Positions 1-12,062 of a stretch of DNA of 64,000 nt are shown here, one piece after another (positions within the stretch are counted from its first letter, which is position 1; each line of letters begins with the position of its first letter). Both the position numbers and the translations under genes were made by a program. The notes under the pieces were generated by a model. It saw only the letters and a program-made list of their open reading frames with translations, made no database searches and was not told where the DNA came from. Source of the stretch: Amblyornis subalaris (taxonomy: Eukaryota > Chordata > Aves > Passeriformes > Ptilonorhynchidae); assembly GCA_018881555.1 (NCBI GenBank), contig JACAXG010000007.1:11637235-11701234 (forward strand), given 5' to 3'.

Positions 1-3000
1 GAAAGAAGAGGACTTTCTCTTTTCAGACAGCAGGTGGTTGCATTTGTTTCTTCTCATCGTCCTTTCACCCGTGCCATGATAAGGGAGTCAGGACAACCAG
101 CTAATGTGAGCTTCTCTCCTTGTAGCATGAGGTGTCTTCCTGTGGCCATGGGCTGACTCTGGAGCTGATTTCAAGACAGACTGTCAGTTCTCCATCTCCG
201 CTGCCCCTAAGCTTAGCTGATGTGCAGCAAGGCAGTGCTCATTTGTGACTTTACTCTCAACTTGTCAGAGTTTGATAAAAGAGATCAAATTTGATGTGAT
301 GAATGAAGGGCAGGGCTGGGCAATAACTGCTGTCATGAAAGGTGGAGGAAAAAGCTGCTTATCAGGAGATAATTAATCATGAAAATCAAATGATCAGATT
401 AATCTTTGTGACCTGGCCTCGAAGACTGCCAACAGAAAAGTGCAAGACGCTTCTGATAAAAAAAATAGGTGGTGCTGCAGGAGAGATAAGCCTGAGCTGC
501 TGTCTGTGATCAGGGCAGCACTATAGTACCAGGAGGTACTATAAAATTTGTCACCCCTAACTACACAGCAAGGAGATTATGCTGTGGATGTCAATGCCAC
601 ATTCTTAGCCCAAAGTGGAATGCTTTTTAACACTGAGAAGGAGGGAAATTGCNGAAGATAATTAGCTACCAATGATGTATTGCTAGGGTACCTGAAGCAG
701 CTTTCTTGATGCTGCCTGGGTAATCTAGGAACCAGCCTGAGGGTTTTTTTTAATTTCTNTTACGGGTTTATATTCATGCTTTATGTGTTAAAAAGAAGAT
801 CTCCTCTCTTCTTTTCTCTTTGGTAGCACTACTGCCTGTGAGGCTGGAGTGCCAGCTCTACCTGCAAGCCATCTCCAGGGGCATTGCAGCTCTTGGACCA
901 GTACGTGAAGATGAACTCTGAGCAGAAAATGGCAGTGGTTGTGGGCAGTTCAGGAGAGGATCTGATGTTTTTGCCTTCAGAGCAGACAAAGTCCCTCACA
1001 CCTTCAGTTTGTGGCTGCATGCCTGTCAGGACTGGTAGCTCTGCTAAAAATAATTTAAAATTAGGCTCCTCCATCACTTAAACACCTTTAAAGATGGGAT
1101 TNGTTAGGAAGATTTTTCCTGCAGCAGCTTAGAGCATATTGAAAGTCTGTGAAGTACAAANACACTANTACTGTAAATTGTAATTATAATTGCCGTGTGA
1201 GACCTACTTTTCATCAAGTCTATCATAGCAGCAATAGCAGTGAAGCTGTGGCAGGACAAGGCTCCCTTGTCACTCTTTCTGGCACTTGAATCANGTTGAT
1301 TAAGCATCCTGCAGGTATGCAGACGTGTTAGTTGCACCTTTGACAGAAATATGTCTGTGCCTTGAGGCGCCTGCATTTTTGTAAGTATGGGGTTTATCTT
1401 ATTTAAAGCCTAGAAATTGAAACAAGTTATGTNCATCTTTTTTTTCACTTTAAAAGCTGACAAAATGACTCCAATATATAGGCCCTATCTGAAATTCTCT
1501 GCTATCACTAGATGCTCTACCAGGTATAAGCAGTGATAGAACAGGCCTCACTCTGGAGAGAAAAAGTGTGTCTTCTAAAGCAGTGCTTTTAATGTAGCCT
1601 TTGCTGCAGTTTTCCCTTTTTCCTTTGTTAGAATTTTTTATTTTGTAATTGCATTGAAATTTGCATGTTTTTTTGGATGGAATCTCTNAGAAAGAAGCTC
1701 AGCCAGATGTGCTGTCATACATATGTACCCCTCTAGCTAGATGGTGTGAGCCATCTGAGTGCCCAGTGCAGGTCTTTGTCTGTGCTGGGCCCTCTGACTT
1801 TTAGGGCAGGAAGGCTGTTTGGTTAAATTAAAAAAAATAAAAATAAATTGCTGTTTCCAAATGGCAATTAAGACATATCTAGCGTTTGTGCCATGACATT
1901 TTGTTCTGTCATAACTGCTTCCTTATGCTGTTGCTTTCTGATCCTCTCATCTTTTCATGGCAGACTGCTGCAGGTGCCTTGGCCCAGGTGTAGCATCTCA
2001 GGCAGCTGACTTGAGGATCCTCTTGAGAGAAGTGTGGTTTTTGGAGTGTTGAACAGACTGTACTTATTTCAAATTCACTTAACCAACTTTTAAAAATATT
2101 GTGTTCCTGCCCCTTTTCTGACACACCTCCAACACTTACTCTGTNTCTCTGAATTCAGGATGTTGAAGGAGGCTTTGCAGGTGAATGTCCTCCTTGGAAG
2201 GAGATTTATTGTTTTTTGTTTGGTTATGGGGCATTTTGTAGGTTTGGACAGTGGTAGTGAATCCCCAGGGGAAGAAGAGCTGCAGTGTAGTTTTGAACGG
2301 GCATCAATATTTTGCTATTAGCTCCTGCTGGTTTGGAGTGCTGAGACACATCCCTAGGGAGGAAAAGTATTACAAGCCGTGTTGGGGCATGTTGTCTGAG
2401 CCGAGGGAAAAAATTGGGCTTTGGAAATCTGTGCATGCTCCTGCTGCAGGGTGAGGTCCAGTCCCTTACGGATGTCCAGCTGATGGCCTTCAAGGGGATT
2501 TTGGGTCGTTTTGGGGAGCAGAGGAGGCTTACCTTGCCCCAAGCCAGCTGGGGTGATGGCAGAAGGGGGCTTGTCCCTGGACAAGCAGTGGCAGTTTGCT
2601 GCAGGACCAGTTGTGGGCTGCAGCCATATGACCAAGCATCCTTTGTGTTCCTTGCTTTCTGTGCAAATGTCTGGAAAGAGTCACTGCAGAACAGCCCTTG
2701 CCACTTCGGTGTAATCCCAGCTCTGCCAGGCCCAGGGCTTTTCTGGTATTCCTGCTGAGGAGTGCATGCTCACACTGACCAATGCTTAGTAAAAGTGCCT
2801 TGGCACCACTTTGTTGTGGGGTTTTTGGTTTTGGGGTTTTTTTTCCCCCTTGGAGCAAACTGCCAGTGTCTAATAATACCAAGGCTGATACATCTGTAGT
2901 TTGGTACAACAGATCAAGGCAGTGCTGCCAGCTCTAAGAATAATGCTGTCTCCAAAGCACATGGAGGAGGATTAAACGGTTCTCCAGCAACCTGCTGCCA

Positions 3001-3577
3001 TCTGTGCAAACCGTTTCCTAAAATACGCTGGTAAATGCCTGTGGGAAGAGCTGCAAGTCTGGTTGTGTTTGCAAACCAGCAGATTAGTCATTCGTCCTGT
3101 CAGCAAGGTTAGATAGACATCAGCAGCCTAGGTGGAAAGGCAGCAGTAGGAGAGGGCAGGTACAGAGCCAGCTGTGGGGAGTAATGCCGACCCCTTGGAG
3201 GTGCTGGGGAAGGAGTGGTGGCAGCACCAGAGAACTGGGAGGTTTTAAATCCTTGCTCAGCAGAGATGTCTGCCAGAGCATCGGTGTTATTGAGCAGAGA
3301 TTGCCCATTTTGGGCAGGACAGCAGCAGTGGTGGTGTTATTATCAAATGATTTCTGTAGAGATGAGAGGCTGCTGTTTCTACAGATTCACTTCGAGCCAT
3401 ATTCTGCAGCTTTGCATTCAGCAACTTGATTTTCTGAATCCCATGGGCTTTGGTAAGAGCTACTGAGTGCTAAACCCAGATCAGCTTGAATATTGGTGGA
3501 ATAATCTGGTCTTATTATCCCAAGTAATATATTGAAACTTTGTAATTAAAAGGGGGAGAGGGATCTTCAAAGCATTC

Positions 3578-3674
3578 CGCTTTTCGTATCGCTATCTCGC
3601 CTAAGAAATGTGTCTTTCCGAGAGAAGCGTTCCCACTGAAGTGTGCATCTCCGCAGAAGGAAAAACAAATACCG
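3578..3674. promoter_or_regulatory. CpG-dense patch in CpG-poor DNA
   Basis: Eight CpG dinucleotides start at 3578, 3585, 3590, 3598, 3619, 3628, 3652 and 3673, while the surrounding kilobases have very few. The patch is too short and not GC-rich enough to be a classical CpG island. It may be a conserved or unmethylated regulatory element, or a fragment of an unrecognised repeat. There is no TATA box or coding frame attached to it. Confidence 0.25.
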
Positions 3675-4138
3675 ACTCTGACATAAGCTCTGTTCTTCCT
3701 TGAGGCCTGTGAGATAGCAGCATAAAATGTGACATTTAACATCAGCCTTTTCTAAAGGCTTCTAGATAATTGTGAAGGATTCTTTTGTTCAGACCAGTCA
3801 CTTTTCACAGATCTTCTGAAAAAAACTCCGGAGGGGAATATCAAAAGCAGAAACCTTCCACTCTGATGTAGAAAGCACTGCATTGAGGTCTGTTTTTAGC
3901 ATTTGTCTTACCCAAAAATTGATAAGGATTTAGCCATCTGGCTCTTGCTGGAAACTGGTGGGTTCATGGCCATGAATTCAAAGCAGCTATACTGATGCTT
4001 GTCATACTTGAAATGAGTCAGGGCTGAAGAGCCCAGTCATGAAAACGATCCATTATTCTGATGACCTCTGCTCATGTGAAGGCAGGATTAGTCACTGTAG
4101 TTTATTTGGTGTCCTGCCATCAGCTGTTTTATATGGAA

Positions 4139-4235
4139 ATTGTGAGCTCTTTGAGGTTGAAGATTCTGGCTACTTGATGTTATACCACCTAGGGCAGTGG
4201 GGCTCAGAGCCAGGATTGAAATCTTCATTNAGCTA
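4139..4235 (-). repeat. Possible ancient SINE/L3-type fragment
   Basis: The order of short blocks (tgtgagctctttgagg, then caccta with gcagtgggg, then cagagccaggattgaa) resembles the 3' part of old amniote MIR/L3-related repeats. The match is degenerate and made by eye, so the family and strand are tentative. It would be an inactive relic predating the split of birds from other amniotes. Confidence 0.35.
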
Positions 4236-5467
4236 AAATAATTCTAGAGAAAACATTTTGATTTGCTACTGGAAGACCCCCTAAAAAAAAATTCTTTCAG
4301 TNATGGTCAACAAGGTCTCTTTTGATGGTCCCAAGTCCTTTTCTGAAAGTTCAGGAAGTCAGTTTAAGGCTTGTAATAAGTAAACCAGAACATAACTGTN
4401 CTTTAGAAAAGTGGCATTAAACCAAACACAAGCTTTAGCACAAGTATGTCAGGGAGGCTAGACAAGGACATATCACGGATGAGTTGCAGAGGCATAACAG
4501 AACACAGGCACCCAAGTCCCAGCTCCTTGCCTTGTTCCCCACCACCATTCCATGCAACTTCTCATCACCAAGCAGGGTAATAAGAAAGCTTTACTTGTGG
4601 TGGGATATGTCAAACACTTCAACTGGATGTGAAGTTTAACTTGGAGAAAGAGAGCTTGAAGCTTGCATGTGCTTATGGGTTTGGGATTTTGTGCTCTCTC
4701 TTTTCCCTTCCCAGAGTTCCCAGAGAACTCTGATTTGCTGCTCTGAATGCTTTCTGTGAACATCAGGACTTGAGTTAAGACTGTGCAAAATCATCCATTT
4801 ACATCTGGCTTCAAGTTGAAGTTGTAAATACTCCTCTGGCACCGTGAGAGAAAAGCAAGTGGATTATCCCAAGTCACAACCATCATTGGGGTGGTGCTGA
4901 CATTTCCCTGAACTTTTCTTGGGGGCTTGAGCTGAATTTCAGATTTGTGGTGAAACCTGAATGCAGGTCAGCACAGTGCTGCCTCAGACATGGTAACAAA
5001 AACCCTTACTTGGTGCTATTTATAATCTTTTAATTTGTATTCTGGCCTGCTGAGCTCTCCGGGGACTGAAATAATGGTGACCGTAACTCAGCTCCCAACA
5101 ATGGACCATTTCCAGCAGAGTTGCTCTCTTCTGTAGCTATTGAGTCCACATTAAATGATCCTGTTGACCTGTCTTTCCCCCTCTCAGAGGGGCCTTATAA
5201 CACGGTACAAGCACAGGCAGTGCTTTTAACAACCTGACCGGCACAAGCAGGAAGAAATTTGGTGTAGCTGTGCTTCCACCTGGAAGGTTCCCAAAGCTGA
5301 GGCTCTGGCAGCACTGACCTTCCCCTCTTGCTCCACATACCATTTTGTTGAAATCGATAGGATCTTGGCAGCGTCTGTGTTGTGAGGGGCTTAAAAGTGG
5401 AGCAGAAATACTGGAAGGTAGTCTGAACATGGAATAAACTCCAAGCAAGGCATCTGTGAAGTGAGAG

Positions 5468-5560
5468 GAACTGTAATCTAGTGGATTAGTTGAGAGCCAG
5501 TGATTTCCTCTGTCGTCTGCCACAAGTCCCTTAACTTTTCCTGTGTTTCCACCTTCAAAA
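5468..5560 (+). repeat. Possible MIR-like SINE fragment
   Basis: A block reading atctagtggattag then gagccag, followed about 20 bases on by tctgccacaagtcccttaac and a pyrimidine-rich tail, has the order of the tRNA-derived head and core of MIR-type SINEs. Divergence is high, as expected for an amniote-age relic. A 150-codon minus-strand open frame overlaps it (5137-5589) and shows no recognisable protein similarity, so I do not call it a gene. Confidence 0.4.
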
Positions 5561-5943
5561 CCATTGTGTGCCTTACTGCCTTGTTTCATAATATGTAATT
5601 GATGGAGAATTATTTGCCTGGCACTTTGGATTTGGCTATTACTGGTTTTTACAGCTGGTAGAGACTAGTTTATCCATTTTAACCTCCAGTATGTCACAAT
5701 TATTTTGCAAGCTGTTTCTCTCTGGATTCCTGTAGNCCAGGTTTNGGGCAGTCATAAGCATTGCTGTTANTCCNACCCTTCCTTGTACTCAAGAATATGT
5801 TGTTATAACTCTTACGTATATTTGGACAAAACCCTGTCAAGGAATCCTTTCCTCCTTCTCCCGTTAGCAGGGCTTCCAATGGTCCCTGTGCAGGCAGCAN
5901 GTCTGAGGATGGGGTCTTGCTTCTCTGGCTCTTAACCCTGTAT

Positions 5944-5992
5944 TTCTACAAATAATTATTTTCTACAATTTCTACAAAAAATTATTCTACAA
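5944..5992. repeat. Four-copy TTCTACAA short interspersed tandem
   Basis: The octamer TTCTACAA occurs at 5944-5951, 5961-5968, 5970-5977 and 5985-5992, separated by AT-rich spacers such as aataattatt. This looks like a small degenerate tandem array produced by replication slippage. No function is implied. Confidence 0.75.
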
Positions 5993-6024
5993 ATAATCTT
6001 AACTTGTGTTTTCTGGAGGTTTGT

Positions 6025-6080
6025 TGGTTAGTTAGTTGCTTGCTTGCTTGTTTCTTTGGGTTTTTTTGTTTGTTTGTTTT
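6025..6080. repeat. GTTA/GCTT/GTTT tetranucleotide microsatellite
   Basis: A compound simple repeat runs through gtta, gctt and gttt units with T-runs between them. It lies about 220 bases before a purer GTTT array, so this small region is prone to slippage. Confidence 0.8.
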
Positions 6081-6300
6081 TTTTCTCCCCTCATCTTTGA
6101 TGTTGAAACTTCAGTGCTGTAATGAAGGTGCTTTGTCCACTGGTTGCCCAGGGCTGCTTTTGGTCCTGTAGTTCCTTGCAGCAAAATTTAAACCTTTTGG
6201 ATGCATAGGACATAGGTCAGCAGTGTGTGCCTGTTTTGAATACACAACTTCTCTCCCAAGTTACTTTAAAATGTGGTCTTATACTGTTTGTTTTTTGTGT

Positions 6301-6327
6301 GTGTTTGTTTGTTTGTTTGTTTGTTTT
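6301..6327 (+). repeat. (GTTT)n microsatellite
   Basis: At least five consecutive GTTT units are preceded by a short GT run and end in TTTTTAAA. It is a simple tandem repeat, likely length-polymorphic. Confidence 0.9.
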
Positions 6328-8094
6328 TAAAGAATAGACTGTATGGCTGTTATTTAGATCTGGGGTTTTTTAATGTTTGTGAATGTATAATATTTTTATA
6401 AAGCACTTTTATTAGTAGTAATATACATAGGCAGCAGCTGACTGATGGTCAGATACACAAGAGCTGTCTGCTTCTCTTTCAGGTAACCAACGTAAACTAG
6501 GGAAGGGGAATGGTTTAGGATTTTCCACCACCCTTGCTGATTGCAATTCTTGCTTCAGAAATTCAAGCTGTGCTTTCTCGTGGAGGCTGTACCTGCAGCT
6601 AGATACCTGATTGATGGGCAAGTTTCTGGGAGAGAACCTGTGCTGGTANACCATGATTTGTGGGCACACATTTGCCGTTGTCCTGAAGGAATAGTNTGAG
6701 ATAGATCTCACAGGGGAACCAGCTGTGTCCTGCTTACCATGGAATTAGGTGTGTGTTCAGATTTTCCAGGGAACGTGATGTGAGAACTTGTTTCAGAACC
6801 CCGTGTTTGGGACAGTGCAGTGCTAATGCTGGGTTTATGAGCAAGTTGCTGTCACAGGCAGAATTGCTCTTCTGCTTGCAAGCCATTTCTAGTGTTATTT
6901 TGGCCTGATTTCCACAGTCTTCCTTCAATTACAGTAGAAGCAATTTGGTCTCCACAAATAGGGCTTTTTATGTTAAAATTTATTATTCTAATTAAGGAAA
7001 CCTATGATGTCCAAGATAATGTTTTGTGTTTGCAGCTAGGCGTCAGTTNCCCATTTATTAATATCCATCAGTACTTCTCTGTTGTGGCTGAGTGCAATTT
7101 GGATGAGGCCATAACACAGCACTTGAAAATGATGAAAAAATGTCTGCTAAGGCTAAATCCTTGTCTGTCTACAGCAGTTTTGTGGTGTATTGGCTGTTTT
7201 GGCCTTGAGCACAGTTTAATGAGCCTCTTCTTAAGCAAGCAGAAGATTCTTCCAGCTTTTTTGTGGAAGCTCAGAGTGTTCCTTCATTCTGTGCTGCTGA
7301 GGATGGCGACTGGGGTAAAGGTGTTGCGCCTTTCCATGAGGGAGCAGTGTCCTCTGGCAGCACAAGCTGCTGAAAGTTGCTGTTCAGAATTGCCTTTTCC
7401 AGCAGTTTCATTGTGAAATGCTCGGTATTTGGTATCTTCCTTGAAATCTTGGCTCCTTCAGTTCCATTACTGCATGAGAATTGCAGCTTCAGATTTTGTC
7501 TCTGAGCTATGGAGTGAACAAAAAAAAAAAATAAATCAGCACTCTGGTAAGGGGAAGGATCTCCCCTTCTGCATACTTGGAAAAAACTAAAAGGTAAAAA
7601 AATAATCCAGTCAGCCCATAAGGAAGGTNTGTATGTTTTTTTTCCTCCTTAAAAAAAAAATCCCAGTTTTTAAGGCAAAGAACAGTAATATTAGAGAGCA
7701 ATAGTCTGCAAAACAGAAGCAATTCCAGTGCATTCGGGGATAGTGCTGTGGAGAAAGCACAGAGAATGAAGGTAACATAGGCTGTGTTTACCCTGCCCTT
7801 TGTTCGNTTTTTTTTTTTNTTTTAAANTTTTTATTTTGGCTCAGTGTTAGGCATGTAGGTTCCAGCTCTTGGAACCTGGCCTTCTGATATTGCAATTTTT
7901 TTTTTGTTCCCGTCCCGTGTTCATGCTTCTCTGTGCATGTATTATAAGCAGGTGAGCAGAGGCATTGCAGCAGGTAAGAAAAGTCAGGAAGTTCGGCCTT
8001 GCATTTGGTACTCTGTTGTTGCTGTATTAGGTGCAATCTATGTTGGGTTCCTTTAAAACTGTGTTAAAGTAAGAGGAGCTTAAAAAAAAAATGA

Positions 8095-8262
8095 TGCGGG
8101 CGTACATGCACGCTGTTTACTGTCGGTCAGCAAACCCCGGGGAGAGGTGTTTCATCATCTACTGGCTGAGAATTTAAAACCAGCAAATCCCTCCCCTGCG
8201 GAGATAAAGCCCTTGTGAACANTTAGTTCATTATCATAGCCTCTGTTTTGCTCCCAAGTTCT
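8095..8262. promoter_or_regulatory. Candidate conserved non-coding element with forkhead- and GATA-type sites
   Basis: The segment carries a forkhead-type core TGTTTAC at 8114-8120 and an AGATAA GATA-type core at 8202-8207, plus CpG-containing blocks, with no simple repeats. Its even, non-repetitive composition resembles vertebrate enhancers, but conservation cannot be tested from one sequence. There is no neighbouring gene in the window to assign as a target. Confidence 0.22.
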
Positions 8263-9000
8263 TTCCTTCAGAGAATCACCTCTTTAACAACCCTCTTGTG
8301 TGAAGGGCCTTGGGAAGATCACAGCGTGTTTTGGGCTGGCGGTCGGGAGGGGAGTACTGGGGCTGTGTGTGTGTTGCTGGCCATCCTTTCCGCCTGTTGA
8401 AGGGAGCTCCTGCNGGAGGTGACCTGTTGTTTCCCACCTCCGTGCCGGGAGCAGCGCTGGTGANGCGGTGGGATGGCACCTTTTGGTTGCCCGCTCTCCC
8501 TGCTACCTCGCAGGTGGCTGGGATTTGCGTTCTGAAGGGANTAAGCGTGGCCTTTTGCACTGGCAAAAACAACAANAANAAAAAAGAAGGATGTTTGTGT
8601 GCTTGACCTGCGTTGCAGGAGTGTCTCACAGCTCACTTTTTCAGCTGATGCTTTGATGTGTATTTTCAGAGTGGCTGTGACACTGAGAATGAGGGACAGT
8701 GACTGACCTGAATTTTGGTAAGAAATACCCAAACAAAACAGGCAGGCAGGTGAGATTTCATCAAGTTCCAGAAGAAATAGATGATAGACTGGCAAATGAT
8801 GTTTTTTTATCTTTTAAACTGTGCAGCGCTCATTTCCCTGAATGCGTTTTAAAGTTGTTTTCCACTTTCATTGTAAATGATAAACTCTTCCGAGGAGGGN
8901 AGCAATCATTTCTACATTGTGCAAAGTGCCAAGACACATTGGTACTTACATAAAGAATGACTGTTCCATCTTTTTTCTTTTTTTGTATGTGTGTATGTCT

Positions 9001-9049
9001 TCCTACCTGTCTGACATATCTTTTTTTGGCATCCTCCTACCTGTCTGAC
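9001..9049 (+). repeat. 15-bp direct repeat pair
   Basis: The 15-mer tcctacctgtctgac occurs at 9001-9015 and again at 9035-9049, with a 19-base spacer holding a T-run. It lies about 140 bases before the 3' terminus of a CR1 element. It could be a remnant local duplication. It does not bracket any mobile element I can recognise. Confidence 0.8.
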
Positions 9050-9186
9050 TTAATGAAGGCTGTTTCTACAGAGGCAGCCTTTCTGTTGCACTGTCTTCTA
9101 CAGCCATGGGTAAAAGTTTATAACCCTTTAACAGCAGTTGGGGAAGGTAGTGGATAGGTGTCCTATGCTGAACGGAAGCCTCTTTG

Positions 9187-9985
9187 CATAGAGTCATAGA
9201 ACCATTTAGGTTGGAAAATATGTATGAGATTGAGTTCNGACATAAGCTGAGCACTTCCAAGTCCACCACTAAACCATGTCCCTAAGAGCCACATCGACAC
9301 ATTTTTTTGAATACCTCAAAGGAGATGGTAGCTCTTCCACTTCCCTGGGCAGTCTGTTCCAATGCTCAACAACCCTTTCGATGAAGAAATTTTTCCACAT
9401 TTCCAATCTAAACCTCACCTGATGCAACTTGAGGCCATTTGCTATCACCCTGTCACTTCTTACCCAGAACAGACCAACCCCCACCTGGCTACTACCTTCT
9501 TTCANGTAGTTATAGAGTGATAAGGTCTCCCCTCAGCCTCCTTTTCTCCAGGCTAAACAAGCCCAGCTCCCTCACCTTCTCATAGGACTTACCCTCCAGA
9601 CCCTTTATCAGCTTTGTTGCCTTTGTCTGGACATGCTCCAGCACCTCCATGTGTTTCTTGTACTGAGGGGCCCAAAACTGAACACAGTTTGCTCACCAGT
9701 GCTGAGCAAAGAGGGACAATCCCTGCCCTGGTCCTGCTGGCCGCACTGTTGCTGATCCAGGCCAGGATACCATTGGCCTTCTTGGCCACCTGGGCACGGC
9801 TGGCTCATGTTCAGCTGCTGTCAACCAGCACCCCCAGGTCCTTTTCCACTGGGCAGCTTTCCAGCCTCTCTTCCCCNGCCTGTAGCNCTGCATGGGGTTG
9901 TTGTGACTCAAGTGCAGTACCTGGCACTTGCTCTTGTTGAACATTATACAGCTGGCCTTGTCCCATCAATTCAGCTTGTCTAAAT
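9187..9985 (-). mobile_element. CR1 LINE, 5'-truncated, minus strand
   Basis: This is a chicken-repeat-1 non-LTR retrotransposon inserted on the minus strand. Its 3' terminus is at the low-coordinate end, where two degenerate octamers (catagagt at 9187-9194 and catagaac at 9195-9202, complementing the ATTCTATG-type CR1 tail) close the element. The body matches the typical CR1 3' untranslated region and C-terminal coding region, including the stretch for the HWNRLPREV motif. Similarity fades near 9985, giving about 800 bases, the usual 5' truncation from incomplete reverse transcription. Many substitutions and frame breaks show it is dead. Confidence 0.95.
9269..9985 (-). pseudogene. Degenerate CR1 ORF2 C-terminal region
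   Basis: Minus-strand reading frames encode pieces typical of the end of the CR1 ORF2 (endonuclease/reverse-transcriptase) protein. The last 72 codons (9269-9484) contain a segment with WKNFF and then [14 protein letters not shown], ending at a stop in the expected place. Further upstream, frames give MAKKANGILAW (about 9789), the LVDSS block (about 9811) and KCQVLHLSHNN (about 9930). These lie in different frames, so several indels have occurred. The endonuclease and catalytic RT domains are absent because of 5' truncation. Confidence 0.9.
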
Positions 9986-11482
9986 TGTAGGTATGTTGGT
10001 AGCCAATCTGAGGAAAATGCTACCAGCTCCCTCCCCTTTTGCCAAACTACTCTGTCATCTGTCTTCTGAGATTTTTCTGTTGTTATGTTCTGTTGCAAAG
10101 TTCTGTCTGGAACCTGCCTTCCCAGGGAAAAGGGGTGGTTGATTTCTCCCCCCTCCCATGGACCAAAGGTCTATGATTTCACTATTGCAGTCCATCTAAT
10201 GCTCGAGTGAAGGTGACCCCAGGGTAGGTTCCCCTCAGCTTCAGATGGGTTGAAGTTGGGTGAAGCTGACTTCATTTTTTCTCTCTCTCTTATGTGCTCC
10301 AAACAGTGTGATAAGTTTTGGGCTTTGTGCCCATCTGTGAGCTGAATTCTCACTTAACTTCCATCTTCAGCTTGTGAGACTGCAGATTTGTACTGCCAAT
10401 GGCTACTCCTTCACAGGAAGTGTTGCTTACAGGATGCAAACTCCAGAAGCAGATTTAATGTTGAAAGAGATTTTCTAAATGATTTTGTTCTCCTATTTCC
10501 AAGAACCACATGGGCATTTAATGCTCTGCCTAGTCCACAGGAAATGAACTTCAGGTTGAATCAAAGGACATCTCCCAGGAACTCTGTCTCTGTGAAACAC
10601 TGGTAGAAAGTAAATAGCTTCTCTGGTGGGTTTTTTGTTTTCTTATTATAGCATGCACATCCAAGTCCCTGTTTTAAAAAGAGGGAGTGTTTTTGTGGTG
10701 CCTGTTTAAGTGCTCCAAAATTCCCTTTTGTCTGAATGTAAAAAAAAAAAAAAAACTTCTCTTGGTGTAGCAACATTTTTTTGTTCGTACAGCTGTGTAT
10801 CCCTGTGACATCCAGCCTGGTCCAGTGTTGTACCTGAGTGTGCAAATGTGCACAGAGCCTGCATAGCTGCTGAGAGGGCTTCCATTTGTCTCCTTTTCTG
10901 CTGCTGTAATCTCTTAGCTCTTCTGCCTTTGTAGATTTTGCTTAATGTTTGGTATTTCAGGTCAAGAACCATCCCTTTTAATCACGCTGCGAATCACTTG
11001 GTACTTTTTGAGAACTGTGTAATAGTGATTTGCTGTCAACCTCTCAAAGCTGCAAAGAAAGTTAAATTCTTACCAGAACAAAGGGTGATCACCTTTTGAT
11101 GAATAAACTCGCAGGCGGTTAACATAGTAACTATAATGTCTCCAGACATCTGTCCTCTCCCTTTTGCCAGCTCTCCATATGGCACAGAGTTTGTAGGCAG
11201 AGAGTAAAAAGGAAATCCCCCATGAAATGTGTTGCTCTGCTTCCTGGGACCATTCCCCACCCAGCCACTGCCATGATCCAGCCCTGAAGCTGCCCCCTGG
11301 TCATGTAGAGTTAAGGTGGTGCTTCATGATCAAAGCTCTGCAGGGCTTCACAGTGCAGGAGGTACCTGCTGTCACAGTGGTGTCCAATGCTCTGTGGAAC
11401 ATAAAACCAGTTGTAAGGGAGATTTTGCCACTCANGGAGGGGAGGGTGTGTTGTGGAGGGCAGGTAGGGTCTTCTGGGTATG
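9986..11482. other. Unique spacer between CR1 and LTR
   Basis: No gene recognised. Apart from a 16-base A-run at 10740-10755 there is no distinctive structure. Small open frames on both strands are short and show no family resemblance. Confidence 0.6.
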
Positions 11483-12062
11483 TGTGCTGGTTTTGACCTG
11501 GGTAGAGTTGGTTTTCTTCGTAGTAGCTGGTATGGATTTGTGCTGGAAACAGCGTGGATAATTCAGGGATCTTTTGGTCACTGCTGAGCAGCGCTTGCAC
11601 AGCGTCAAGGCCTCTTCTGCCTCTCAGCCCACCCACCAGTGAGGGGGCTGGGGGTGCAAAAGGAGCTTGGAGGGGACACAGCCAGAACAGCTGACCCCAA
11701 CTGACCAAAGGGATATTCCACCCCATATGGCAGCTTGCTCAGCATGTAGAGCTGGGCAAAGAAGGAGGGGGGGAGAGACTTTCAGAATGATGGTGTTTGT
11801 CTTCCCAGGTAACCACTGTGCATAATGGTNCCCTGCTTTCCTGGCTATGGCTGAATACCTGCCCGCCCATGGGACACAGTGAATGAATTCCTTGTTTTGC
11901 TTTGCTTGTGTGTGCAGCTTTTGCTTTGCCTATTAAAGTGTCTTTATCTCAACCCACGAGTTTTCTCACTTTTACCCTTCCAATTCTCTCCTCCATTCTA
12001 CTGGGGGGANGTGAATGAGCAGCTGTGTGGGATTGGTTGCTGTCTGGGATTAAACCATGATG
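11483..12062 (+). mobile_element. Solo LTR of an avian endogenous retrovirus (ERVL-like)
   Basis: A complete long terminal repeat of about 580 bases begins tgtgctggtttt and ends with the block taaaccatgatg, where the expected terminal CA has mutated. It matches a common bird ERVL-type LTR family that I recognise by eye. An ATTAAA polyadenylation signal lies at 11932-11937, in the region expected for R. The flanks gtatg (11478-11482) and ctatg (12063-12067) agree at four of five positions, consistent with a 5-bp target-site duplication. No internal viral genes are present, so it is the product of recombination between two LTRs. The exact family name is uncertain. Confidence 0.9.

Larger units (their letters stand above)
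1..9186. other. Unique non-coding stretch, no gene recognised
   Basis: No open frame here resembles a protein family I know, and none combines a plausible start, coding-like composition and flanking splice sites. The stretch contains possible old SINE-type fragments near 4.2 and 5.5 kb, a run of short tandem repeats at 5.9-6.3 kb, a CpG-dense patch near 3.6 kb and a conserved-looking patch near 8.1 kb, each listed separately. A homeodomain-style AT-rich segment at about 364-410 carries several ATTA/TAAT cores. The rest shows nothing distinctive. Confidence 0.6.

Noticed and set aside
5137..5589. 150-codon minus-strand open frame
   Set aside because: No domain is recognised, it overlaps a MIR-like relic, and it has no splice or promoter context.
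8310..8606. Moderately CpG-containing, GC-rich region as a possible promoter island
   Set aside because: CpGs are few for its GC content, and no TATA, initiator or first-exon structure is visible. The overlapping open frames contain several ambiguous bases.
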